Assembly (NCBI GenBank): GCA_003135495.1
Contig: PLBX01000238.1
Span: 1-9,355, forward strand
Length of the DNA: 9,355 nt
From: Acidobacteriaceae bacterium
Lineage (GTDB): Bacteria; Acidobacteriota; Terriglobia; Terriglobales; Acidobacteriaceae
Direction: 5' to 3'
Below are positions 1-5,900 of this stretch, one piece after another. The notes under the pieces are model-generated. The model searched no databases. It saw only the letters and a list, made by a program, of their open reading frames with translations, and was not told the DNA's origin. A program made the translations under genes and the position numbers. Within the stretch, counting starts at the first letter, position 1; every line of letters starts with the position of its first letter.

Positions 1-95
1 GGCCAGCCAAAAGGCCGGGGCACGACGCGCCGTCAACGGAACCATGGGAACCTCCGGATCATGAGTGCGAATTGTTTTATTTCGAAAGCAGCGTA

Positions 96-123
96 TTGCG
101 TCCCCGGCAAACCTTGCTATAAT
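96..123 (+). promoter_or_regulatory. Sigma70-type promoter of the regulator/Pot operon
   Basis: A -35-like TTGCGT (96-101) and a perfect -10 TATAAT (118-123) are separated by 16 nt. The predicted transcription start is near 130, about 50 nt before the first start codon. This is the only convincing promoter before the five-gene Pot unit, so it probably drives the regulator and the transporter together. The 16-nt spacer is ordinary, not the stretched 19-20 nt spacer typical of promoters activated by MerR proteins, so a classical MerR twisting mechanism is unlikely here. Confidence 0.7.
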
Positions 124-134
124 CGCGCAAGGTT
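110..134. promoter_or_regulatory. Inverted-repeat operator over the -10 box
   Basis: AACCTTGC (110-117) and GCAAGGTT (127-134) form a perfect 8-bp inverted repeat. The 9-nt spacer contains the TATAAT box. A dimeric repressor bound here would block RNA polymerase directly. The obvious candidate is the regulator encoded 46 nt downstream, which would make this an autoregulatory operator. The symmetry is seen in the sequence; the identity of the binding protein is inferred. Confidence 0.55.
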
Positions 135-179
135 AGAGGCTTCGCGGCCCCGTGTCAAGCAAAAAGTCGACTACAAAAA

Positions 180-1016
180 ATGGAATCCCCCCGCCGCGAC
201 CATCAGCCACTTTCATATCTCATGTCGAGCGACGCGCAGGTCTATCTAAAAATCGGGGACGTCGCTCGACTGGTGGGCATTTCACCATCCGCGATTCGCG
301 GATGGGAAACCTTAGGCCTCACCCGCCCTCATCGCACCGAAAGCCATTATCGTCTTTACACAAACGACGATGTGCGCCTGTTGAAAAAAGCCCGCTATCT
401 TCGCAAAGTCCGCGGCCTGAACGCCGCCGCTATCGTGCAGATGCTGAAGCGCGAAGGCGCAATCAAACCCGCCGCCAGCAGCACCACGACCATCGGCCCT
501 CGTTTGCGTCGCTTGCGCACCAAGCGCGCCGTCAGCCTCGCTGAAGTTGCCGCCGCCGCCGGAATCTCCGTCGGCTTTCTTAGCGCCATCGAACGTTCGC
601 AGATGAGTGCCTCCGTCGGCACACTGCGCAGGCTAGCACGCTACTACCGCACCAACATCCTCGATTTTTTCGATGCAACGGAATTGAATACTCGATTAGT
701 GCGTCCGTCCAAGCGCAAAGTTCTCGAAGCAGGTCCCGGCGTTCGCATGGAGTTGCTCGCATGGGGCAACAAAGTCATGGAGCCGCATCTCTTTCGCATT
801 TCTCCCCAAGCCGGAAGCGGCGAGTCTTACTCTCATGAAGGCGAAGAATTTTTGTTCGTTCTCCGCGGAGAGTTGCAGATCGCGCTCGACGGCGAGGAGT
901 ACCATCTGAAGCGCGGCGACAGTTTTTATTTTGAAAGCGCAACCCCGCATCACTGGAAAAATCCCGGCCGCAGCGAGACATGGCTGCTCTGGGTCAACAC
1001 GCCACCAACGTTCTGA
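180..1016 (+). CDS. MerR-XRE-cupin three-domain transcriptional regulator
   Basis: This is a predicted cytoplasmic DNA-binding regulator of 278 aa with three domains. Residues 23-92 form a MerR-type winged helix (LKIGDVARLVGISPSAIRGW, then HYRLYTNDD). Residues 105-165 form an XRE/Cro-type HTH (IGPRLRRLRTKRAVSLAEVA, then GFLSAIERS). Residues 185-276 form a cupin with SHEGEEF and PHHW motifs, so H219, E223 and H257/H258 are possible metal or ligand contacts. XRE-cupin proteins such as PuuR regulate putrescine use; here an extra MerR HTH precedes that layout. The Pot-like transporter genes begin 14 nt after the stop, which supports control of amine uptake, with the cupin as ligand sensor. Neither ATG 180 nor the in-frame ATG 222 (MSSDAQ) has a clear Shine-Dalgarno. 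I keep 180, but the conserved part starts after residue 20, so 222 is also possible. The domain calls are firm; the ligand is inferred. Confidence 0.9.
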   Translation: MESPRRDHQPLSYLMSSDAQVYLKIGDVARLVGISPSAIRGWETLGLTRPHRTESHYRLYTNDDVRLLKKARYLRKVRGLNAAAIVQMLKREGAIKPAASSTTTIGPRLRRLRTKRAVSLAEVAAAAGISVGFLSAIERSQMSASVGTLRRLARYYRTNILDFFDATELNTRLVRPSKRKVLEAGPGVRMELLAWGNKVMEPHLFRISPQAGSGESYSHEGEEFLFVLRGELQIALDGEEYHLKRGDSFYFESATPHHWKNPGRSETWLLWVNTPPTF

Positions 1017-1030
1017 AGAGCCGAAAACTT

Positions 1031-2122
1031 ATGTCGCGTAAATCTTCGTCTCAGTCAACGCTCGCAGAATTAGCGCTCGCTCTGATCGCCGCTTGCCTGG
1101 CACTATTCGCCGCATCCTGCGCCAGAAAAACTCCCACCCTCAACCTTCTCGTTTGGGAAGGCTACGCCGATCCTTCCTATATCAAAGCCTTCGAAGAGCA
1201 GAACCACTGCAAAGTCTCAGCGTCCTATATGGGATCGAGCGATGAATTGGTCGCCAAACTTCGCGGCGGCAGCTCCGGAAACTACGACGTCATCTCTCCC
1301 TCCAGCGACGTAGCGACAATGATTGCGACATCGAGTCTGGCGGCGCCGCTAGATTTAGGCAAACTCCCCAGCTATACGCAACTTTCGCCGCAACTAACCA
1401 CGCTCCCGCTAGCCCGAGTAAAAGGCGATGTCTACGGCGTTCCCTTCATGTGGGGACCTGACCCGATGATCTTCGACACCACCGCCTTTCCACAGCCTCC
1501 CGACTCCTGGAGCGTCATGTGGGATCCAAAACTAAAAGGAAAACTTTCCGTGTGGGACGATCTCTCCACCGTCTACATGGCCGCGCAAGTTCTCGGCTAC
1601 GACAAGCCCGATCCGTCTCATCTTTATAACCTCACCGACGATGAGCTCAACGCCGTCAAAAAGAAACTGATCGAATTGAAACCGAACATCCGCAAGATGT
1701 GGTCGACCGGCGGAGAACTAACCAATCTTTTTGAGAATCACGAAGTCGTCATCGCCATGGGATGGCCGCTGATGACTAACCAGCTGCGCAAAGCAAATTT
1801 TCCCGTAGGCGAAACCATCCCGAAAGAAAATACAACCGGATGGATCGATCACCTCATGATCACCGCCGGCAGCGACAATAAAGACCTGGCCTATAAATTT
1901 CTAGAATTCATGATCCAGGCGCAAACCCAGAAAAAAGTCACCGACGTCACCGGATATACTCCAGCCAATCCGCACGCTGCGCAATTCATGACGCCAGAAG
2001 AAGTAAAAAACCTGCATCTCGACGACGTCGACAATTATCAGAAGCGTCTCTACTTCTGGCAAAATGTCCCGCGCCGAGCCAAGTACAACGAAATCTGGAA
2101 CGAAGTAAAAGCGGCCCAATAA
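1031..2122 (+). CDS. potD: PotD-like polyamine-binding lipoprotein
   Basis: This is the extracytoplasmic solute-binding protein of the adjacent ABC importer, 363 aa. The chosen start at 1031 gives a lipoprotein signal: basic MSRKSSS, a hydrophobic stretch (residues 11-29) and lipobox AASC with C30 as the likely lipidated cysteine. GAAGAG at 1015-1020 lies 10 nt upstream. An in-frame ATG at 980 would add 17 residues overlapping the regulator gene and spoil the signal peptide. The mature protein opens with NLLVWEGYADPSYIKAFEEQ, typical of the spermidine/putrescine (SBP_bac_8) family, and contains MWDPKLKGKLSVWDD (163-177). The GWID motif (W271, D273) matches the W-x-D of the E. coli PotD pocket. 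Another pocket acid of PotD (E171 by my recollection) appears to be Thr180 here, so the ligand could be a different amine. Family assignment is strong; the exact substrate is unproven. Confidence 0.9.
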   Translation: MSRKSSSQSTLAELALALIAACLALFAASCARKTPTLNLLVWEGYADPSYIKAFEEQNHCKVSASYMGSSDELVAKLRGGSSGNYDVISPSSDVATMIATSSLAAPLDLGKLPSYTQLSPQLTTLPLARVKGDVYGVPFMWGPDPMIFDTTAFPQPPDSWSVMWDPKLKGKLSVWDDLSTVYMAAQVLGYDKPDPSHLYNLTDDELNAVKKKLIELKPNIRKMWSTGGELTNLFENHEVVIAMGWPLMTNQLRKANFPVGETIPKENTTGWIDHLMITAGSDNKDLAYKFLEFMIQAQTQKKVTDVTGYTPANPHAAQFMTPEEVKNLHLDDVDNYQKRLYFWQNVPRRAKYNEIWNEVKAAQ

Positions 2123-2130
2123 TCCTGTGG

Positions 2131-2150
2131 CGCGGACACTCCTGTCCGCG
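2131..2150. repeat. Perfect 8-bp hairpin between potD and potA
   Basis: CGCGGACA (2131-2138) and TGTCCGCG (2143-2150) pair perfectly around a CTCC loop, 8 nt after the potD stop. No T-run follows, so it is not a typical intrinsic terminator. It resembles a short intergenic repeat I recall from acidobacterial genomes. Possible effects are protection of the 3' end of the potD message or partial attenuation, giving more binding protein than ATPase. It ends 2 nt before the upstream candidate potA start at 2153, which makes that start less likely. Confidence 0.7.
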
Positions 2151-2173
2151 AAATGCAGGCAGCGAAAAAGAAC

Positions 2174-3448
2174 ATGGCAACAAAAACCGAATCCGCGACC
2201 ACCCAGACAAGCCCGTCAACCTCGAACTCCCTCGTCTCCATCCGCTCCGTAGCCAAAAACTTCGGCAAAAATATCGTCCTTCGCGACATATCATTAGAAA
2301 TCGCCGAAGGCGAATTCCTAACCATCCTCGGGGAAAGCGGCTCCGGCAAAACTACGCTGCTGCGAATCTTAGCCGGCTTCGAGCACCCGACCTCCGGAGA
2401 AGTCTGGATGTCGAACGAGCGCCTCGACACGCAGCCTCCCTACCGCCGCCGCGTTAACACCGTCTTCCAAAGCTACGCACTCTTCCCGCACATGACGGTC
2501 GAGCAAAACGTTGGCTACGGATTATCCATCGCCAAACGTCCCGCTGCTGAAATCGAGCAGCGCGTGAGCGAAGCCCTGGCCAAAGTAAAAATGTCAGCCT
2601 ATGCCAAATCGAAGCCCTCAAAAATCAGCGGCGGCCAACAGCAACGCATCGCGCTCGCCCGCGCTCTGGTAAATCGTCCGCAAGTGCTGCTGCTCGACGA
2701 GCCACTCTCCGCGCTCGACGCCAATCTACGCCGAGAAATGCAAGTTGAACTCAAAGCCCTGCAGCGCGAGGTCGGCATCACCTTCATCTTCGTCACCCAC
2801 GATCAAGAGGAAGCGATGGTCATGTCCGATCGCATCGCCCTCCTGCGCTCCGGAGAACTCGAACAAGTCGCGAGCCCGCGCGAAATTTACAGCCGTCCCG
2901 CAACTTCATACACCGCGCAATTCATCGGACACACAAATCTTTTGCATGCCGACGTGCTTAATGGCACAGCGATGTGTGATCGCCTAACCTGGCCCACGAC
3001 GATTGCCGATGGCGAAGCACTCTTCTCCCTGCGTCCTGAATCCATTCGCATCGCAAGAATCGCGCCGCCAGCCATCGGACAGCAGAAAGCCGAGCCCAGC
3101 ATTCGTTTCCGAGCCACGCTTCGCGACCAGGTTTTTCACGGCGCCACCGAACTCCTGCGCGTCGAGTGCGCCGGAGGCCTGCTTCTTACCATCCGCACCG
3201 CCAGCCGCGATCTTCCTAAAGGCCCGCTGGAGTTCGAGTTCAACGCCGCCGACGCCGTCCCTGTTCGCGCCACGCGGCTAGGAAGCAACGCACCCGATTC
3301 TGCCTCGAAAGATTCTGCTTCGAAAGATTCAAGCTCTGTCAACTCAAGCTCAACCGACTCCAAACCGAAAGATTTCAAAGTCCAAGATTCAAACACGGAA
3401 GTTGCGAGCCCTAAATTCATCAAGTCCGTCAAGAAAGAATCCGCCTGA
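2174..3448 (+). CDS. potA: PotA-like ABC transporter ATPase
   Basis: This cytoplasmic ATPase energises the PotB/PotC-like channel. From ATG 2174 it has 424 aa. It shows Walker A GESGSGKT (53-60), Q-loop FQSYALFPHM (about 98-107), ABC signature ISGGQQQR (151-158), Walker B VLLLDE (171-176), D-loop SALD and the switch His in VTHDQEEAM (H209). A TOBE-type C-terminal domain spans roughly 283-368 (FSLRPESIRI). All catalytic motifs are intact. The last 56 residues are a Ser/Lys/Asp-rich low-complexity tail that PotA proteins usually lack. An upstream in-frame ATG at 2153 would add MQAAKKN but abuts the hairpin at 2131-2150; neither start has a strong Shine-Dalgarno. The stop overlaps the next start in TGATG (3446-3450), indicating translational coupling to potB. 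The family is certain; polyamine specificity is inferred from the operon. Confidence 0.93.
   Translation: MATKTESATTQTSPSTSNSLVSIRSVAKNFGKNIVLRDISLEIAEGEFLTILGESGSGKTTLLRILAGFEHPTSGEVWMSNERLDTQPPYRRRVNTVFQSYALFPHMTVEQNVGYGLSIAKRPAAEIEQRVSEALAKVKMSAYAKSKPSKISGGQQQRIALARALVNRPQVLLLDEPLSALDANLRREMQVELKALQREVGITFIFVTHDQEEAMVMSDRIALLRSGELEQVASPREIYSRPATSYTAQFIGHTNLLHADVLNGTAMCDRLTWPTTIADGEALFSLRPESIRIARIAPPAIGQQKAEPSIRFRATLRDQVFHGATELLRVECAGGLLLTIRTASRDLPKGPLEFEFNAADAVPVRATRLGSNAPDSASKDSASKDSSSVNSSSTDSKPKDFKVQDSNTEVASPKFIKSVKKESA
3296..3325 (+). repeat. 15-nt tandem repeat in the potA tail
   Basis: Two adjacent 15-nt units begin GATTCTGCCTCGAAA (3296-3310) and GATTCTGCTTCGAAA (3311-3325), differing at one base. 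A truncated third start, GATTCAAGC, follows at 3326. Each unit encodes D-S-A-S-K, so changes in copy number stay in frame. The repeat starts the low-complexity tail of the ATPase and probably arose by slippage or local duplication. Confidence 0.8.
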
Positions 3449-4296
3449 TGTTCTCCCGCGCCTATCGCACAGTCATTACCGTGCCGCCGCTGCTCTGGGT
3501 AGCCATCTTCCTTCTAGTCCCCTACGCGCTAATGTTCTGCTACAGCTTCTGGTCGGTCAACGACGCCGGAACCATCCTCCACTCCTGGACCATGACTAAC
3601 TATCACGAACTCCTGACTAAGCCCGTCTACTGGCAAACGTTACTGCGCTCCATGTGGATCGCCGCTCGCGTCATGTTCTTCTCCATGCTGCTGGGCTTTC
3701 TGCTGGCCTACTTTCTCTCTTTCCACGCCGGAGCCAGAAAAGATCTCTACTATCAGCTGGTAATCATCCCGCTTTGGGTGAGTTACTTAGTCCGCGCCTA
3801 TGCCTGGAAGACCATCTTAGGCACCGACGGAGTACTCAACACTCTGCTGCAATACGTTCACGTCACCAAGCATCCGCTGGACTTCCTGCTCTACAGCCCT
3901 TTTGCCGTTGTTCTGACCTTGACGCATATCTATACTCCGTTCACCTTTTTGCCTATCTACGCATCCTTAGAACACATCCCGCGACACTTAGTCGAGGCCT
4001 CGCACGACTTAGGAGCAACTCCGGCGCAAACTTTCTGGCGCGTCATCCTTCCACTCTCCATCCCCGGACTACTAGCCGGAGCCACCTTCGCCTTCGTCCT
4101 AAGCCTCGGAGATTTTCTAGCGCCGCTTTTACTAGGCGGCCCGAGCGGCATCATGATCTCAAACATAGTAGTAAGTCTCTTCGGCGCAGCTTATAACTGG
4201 CCACTAGGGGCCGCTATCTCCCTCTGCATGCTGGCGCTGGTCTTAGCCCTTATCTTCTTCTCCGAGCGCTTAGAAAAGAAGTGGAGCTTCCAATGA
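3448..4296 (+). CDS. potB: PotB-like ABC permease
   Basis: This inner-membrane permease of the binding-protein-dependent transport (BPD_transp_1) family has 282 aa. Six hydrophobic segments lie at about 10-32, 66-90, 102-122, 148-170, 205-228 and 250-272. The cytoplasmic EAA loop that contacts the ATPase is clear at 183-205: EASHDLGATPAQTFWRVILP. The N-terminal VPPLLWVAIFLLVPYALMF and the motif WVSYLVRAYAWKTILG are typical of the first permease of spermidine/putrescine importers. Its ATG overlaps the potA stop, so translation is coupled. It would pair with the PotC-like permease downstream to form the heterodimeric channel. The subfamily is well supported; the substrate is inferred. Confidence 0.92.
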   Translation: MFSRAYRTVITVPPLLWVAIFLLVPYALMFCYSFWSVNDAGTILHSWTMTNYHELLTKPVYWQTLLRSMWIAARVMFFSMLLGFLLAYFLSFHAGARKDLYYQLVIIPLWVSYLVRAYAWKTILGTDGVLNTLLQYVHVTKHPLDFLLYSPFAVVLTLTHIYTPFTFLPIYASLEHIPRHLVEASHDLGATPAQTFWRVILPLSIPGLLAGATFAFVLSLGDFLAPLLLGGPSGIMISNIVVSLFGAAYNWPLGAAISLCMLALVLALIFFSERLEKKWSFQ

Positions 4297-4324
4297 CATG
4301 CTCCTTTATCTTCCATGCAACAAA

Positions 4325-4374
4325 GGCCGGGTGCCCCATTTCTGCGCGCCCTTTGCGCAGAAATGGGATTCCAC
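4325..4374. repeat. Variable-stem hairpin repeat, copy 1
   Basis: CCCATTTCTGCGC (4335-4347) and GCGCAGAAATGGG (4355-4367) form a perfect 13-bp stem around a 7-nt loop. The flanks are GCCGGGTGCCC on the left and ATTCCAC on the right. The same flanks recur inverted at 5499-5541 around a different stem. The element sits in the 154-nt gap between potB and potC. There is no T-run after the stem, so transcription into potC can probably continue, though the hairpin may stabilise or attenuate the message. Confidence 0.85.
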
Positions 4375-4439
4375 GATCCTCTTTCCCTGGGTCTTTTGAC
4401 TTTGCTTTTGCTTTGAAGGTACGCAGCTTTAGCCCCAGC

Positions 4440-4443
4440 GGAG
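4440..4443 (+). promoter_or_regulatory. Ribosome binding site of potC
   Basis: GGAG lies 7 nt upstream of ATG 4451. It gives potC its own translation start after the repeat-containing gap, unlike potB, which is coupled to potA by overlap. Confidence 0.65.
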
Positions 4444-4450
4444 CCTTACT

Positions 4451-5269
4451 ATGAACGGCTCCCCGCTCTGGCTCAAAGCCCACGCTCTGCTTGTCTTCGC
4501 CTTTCTCTATCTTCCTATCGCTATCCTCATCCTCTACTCTTTCAACGGACAAGGCGTCGGAGGCTTCCCGCCGCGCGATCTCACTCTTAACTGGTATCGC
4601 ATCCTCTTCAACGATGCGGCCATTTGGGACTCCGTGCTGAACAGCCTGCTGGTAGCCGCATCTGCCATGTTCATCGCGCTACTGTTCGGAATCCCCGCCG
4701 CGCTCGCCCTCGATCGCGCCAACTTCCCGGGCAAAGCCCTTTTCCGGCGACTGGTTCTATTGCCGCTCATTCTTCCCGGCATCATCACTGGACTCTCGCT
4801 CCTGATGCTCTTTCGGGTATCAAACGTGAAACTTAGCTTGCTCACGATCATCCTCGGACACGGCACTGCGCTCATCTCCGTCGCTACCACCGAAGCATTC
4901 GCTGGATTGCAAAAACTGAATCGGGCGCAGGAAGAAGCTTCGCTCGACTTAGGCGCGACTTACTGGCAAACTTTCTGGCGCATCACCGTTCCTAACCTGA
5001 AACTCTCCATCATCGGCGCGGCGCTCCTGATCTTCACTCTCTCTATGGACGAAATCGCCGTGAGCTTCTTCCTGATCGGACGCGACAACACGCTTCCACT
5101 CGAAATCTGGGGAAGGCTGCGGCGCGGAATTACTCCGGAGATCAATGCGATCTCGACCATCATCTTTATGTTCTCGCTGGCGGCGATTGTGCTCTGGTAT
5201 CGCCTGCGAACGCGGGCCGAAGTGACTTCAGAAATTGCTGCTGAGTTGGTCGAAACGGCGGGGAGTTAG
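4451..5269 (+). CDS. potC: PotC-like ABC permease
   Basis: This second inner-membrane permease of the Pot-type importer has 272 aa. Six hydrophobic segments lie at about 10-30, 62-87, 100-122, 128-150, 185-210 and 235-252. The EAA loop is at 161-182: EEASLDLGATYWQTFWRITV. PotC hallmarks include YLPIAILILYSFN near the N-terminus, LTLNWYRILFND (44-55) and TLSMDEIAVSFFLIG (196-210). It should pair with the PotB-like protein. It closes the unit; no hairpin plus T-run terminator follows, only a pyrimidine-rich stretch (5270-5308) before the repeats. The coding-strand base use drifts from C-rich to balanced over its last third. Family assignment is firm. Confidence 0.92.
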   Translation: MNGSPLWLKAHALLVFAFLYLPIAILILYSFNGQGVGGFPPRDLTLNWYRILFNDAAIWDSVLNSLLVAASAMFIALLFGIPAALALDRANFPGKALFRRLVLLPLILPGIITGLSLLMLFRVSNVKLSLLTIILGHGTALISVATTEAFAGLQKLNRAQEEASLDLGATYWQTFWRITVPNLKLSIIGAALLIFTLSMDEIAVSFFLIGRDNTLPLEIWGRLRRGITPEINAISTIIFMFSLAAIVLWYRLRTRAEVTSEIAAELVETAGS

Positions 5270-5308
5270 TCCCTTCTCTTTAATCTTCTCTTTTGATCTT
5301 TTCTTTAA

Positions 5309-5367
5309 TCATCCTGAGCGCAGCCGGATCAAGCGCGAAGCGCATGAGCCGGCGAAGTCGAAGGACC
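5309..5367. repeat. Nested hairpin element of the TCATCCTGAGCG family
   Basis: Outer ends TCATCCTGAGCG (5309-5320) and GAAGGACC (5360-5367) match the core of the repeats at 5583, 5649 and 7463. Between them lies a hairpin: GCCGG (5323-5327) pairs with CCGGC (5349-5353), and inside that GCGC (5333-5336) pairs with GCGC (5340-5343) around a GAA loop. Three further pairs lie between. It reads as an expanded version of the basic element and is oriented opposite to the next two copies. Confidence 0.65.
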
Positions 5368-5498
5368 CCTACACGATCCACAGCGCAAGGTCTGCCGTAA
5401 GGCGCTCTCTTACATATTTCAAAAAGTACATTTCGAAGTGGCTGAGACGGTAGGTAATTGGTGGATGGCGCGGGCAAAGTCCCTAGCGGTCGGCCTAT

Positions 5499-5541
5499 GT
5501 GGAATCCCACCCTTCAAAAATCGAAGGGTGGGGCACCCGGC
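5499..5541. repeat. Variable-stem hairpin repeat, copy 2 (inverted)
   Basis: CCCACCCTTC (5506-5515) and GAAGGGTGGG (5523-5532) form a perfect 10-bp stem with a 7-nt loop, AAAAATC. GTGGAAT flanks the left and GGCACCCGGC the right. Read on the minus strand, the flanks are the same as in copy 1 (4325-4374), but the stem sequence differs beyond its closing bases. The two copies bracket potC in inverted orientation. Confidence 0.85.
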
Positions 5542-5582
5542 AATCGAAAAGGTGAATGCAAAGAGGGCGTCCTGGCGCGGTG

Positions 5583-5615
5583 AAAAGCAGGTCCTTCGCT
5601 TCGCTCAGGATGACA
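5583..5615. repeat. 33-nt REP-like repeat, copy A
   Basis: This copy begins AAAAGCAGGTCC and ends CTCAGGATGACA, and is identical over 33 nt to 5649-5681. The core TCCTTCGCTTCGCTCAGGAT is shared with one arm of the palindrome at 7463-7546. I recall this core as a widespread short intergenic repeat in bacterial genomes. No coding role is apparent. Confidence 0.85.
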
Positions 5616-5648
5616 ACTTAGGAGAGGATGACAGGTGAGAAGAGGATC

Positions 5649-5681
5649 AAAAGCAGGTCCTTCGCTTCGCTCAGGATGACA
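5649..5681. repeat. 33-nt REP-like repeat, copy B
   Basis: This is an exact direct copy of 5583-5615, 66 nt downstream in the same orientation. The intervening 33 nt contain another GGATGACA and an A/G-rich stretch, so the area looks like a partly decayed array rather than two chance insertions. Confidence 0.85.
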
Positions 5682-5696
5682 CCTGAGTGGAGGACG

Positions 5697-5724
5697 GACA
5701 ACTTTATACGATGACAACTTTATA
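5697..5724. repeat. Short tandem repeat GACAACTTTATA
   Basis: GACAACTTTATA occurs at 5697-5708 and 5713-5724, a 16-nt period. Related GATGAC words recur at 5710, 5730 and 5744 and in the REP-like copies upstream. This looks like a degenerate tandem array derived from the edge of the 33-nt repeat. Confidence 0.6.
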
Positions 5725-5854
5725 AGGGGATGACGGCATAAGAGGATGACAGATGGCGCTCTAGCGGCTTGCAATTGGGTGGACGGGCGGGGACGCCCGG
5801 CGCTCCACGTGCCCGGCATCTTGCTGGGCACCGCCTTTATTTTGGTGCTTGCGC

Positions 5855-5860
5855 TACAAT
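5855..5860 (+). promoter_or_regulatory. Possible -10 box of the slipin gene
   Basis: TACAAT lies about 40 nt before ATG 5901 and is a good -10 match, but I see no convincing -35 at the right distance. Transcription would start near 5867. The tentative call rests on the -10 and on its position just before the only strong ribosome binding site nearby. Confidence 0.35.
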
Positions 5861-5891
5861 CCGCTTATATCCCTCAGGACAAAAGAATTTT

Positions 5892-5896
5892 GGAGG
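5892..5896 (+). promoter_or_regulatory. Ribosome binding site that fixes the slipin start
   Basis: GGAGG lies 4 nt before ATG 5901. It selects this start over the in-frame ATG at 5769, which would add 44 residues read from repeat DNA with no family similarity. Confidence 0.8.
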
Positions 5897-5900
5897 CTTT

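Larger units (their letters stand above)
5270..5900. other. Repeat-rich non-coding region between potC and the slipin gene
   Basis: About 630 nt without a credible gene. It starts with a C/T-rich, G-poor run (5270-5308) that could act in Rho-dependent termination. It then holds a nested hairpin element (5309-5367), the inverted second copy of the variable-stem hairpin (5499-5541), two exact 33-nt direct repeats (5583-5615, 5649-5681), a short tandem repeat (5697-5724) and a small GC hairpin GGGCG/CGCCC (5785-5798). Short open frames crossing it read through repeats and show no protein family. It probably also contains the slipin promoter near its right end. Confidence 0.75.

Noticed and set aside
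1..64. Possible C-terminus of an upstream gene ending in TGA at 62-64
   Set aside because: About 20 codons are visible, with no recognisable motif; other frames are equally open, so there is no basis to call it.
152..544. 130-codon + strand open frame overlapping the regulator
   Set aside because: It is a different frame of a clearly real MerR-XRE-cupin gene and its Arg/Pro/Ser-rich translation has no family features.
4325..4374. Intrinsic terminator between potB and potC
   Set aside because: The stem is strong but is followed by GATTCCAC and not a T-run, and potC continues the same transport system.
5438..5638. Short + strand open frame after potC
   Set aside because: It runs through the inverted hairpin repeat and a 33-nt repeat copy; the ending RFAQDD is a translated repeat, not a protein signature.
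5583..5681. CRISPR array
   Set aside because: Only two exact repeats with a single 33-nt intervening segment, no cas genes, and the repeat core recurs elsewhere as palindromic elements.
5514..5831. 105-codon minus-strand open frame in the repeat region
   Set aside because: It contains CHPERSEGPAF twice, the usual translation of the REP-like repeat; no protein family and no ribosome binding site.
5769..5900. 44-residue N-terminal extension of the slipin
   Set aside because: The extension is read from repeat-like DNA, has no family similarity, and a strong GGAGG precedes ATG 5901.
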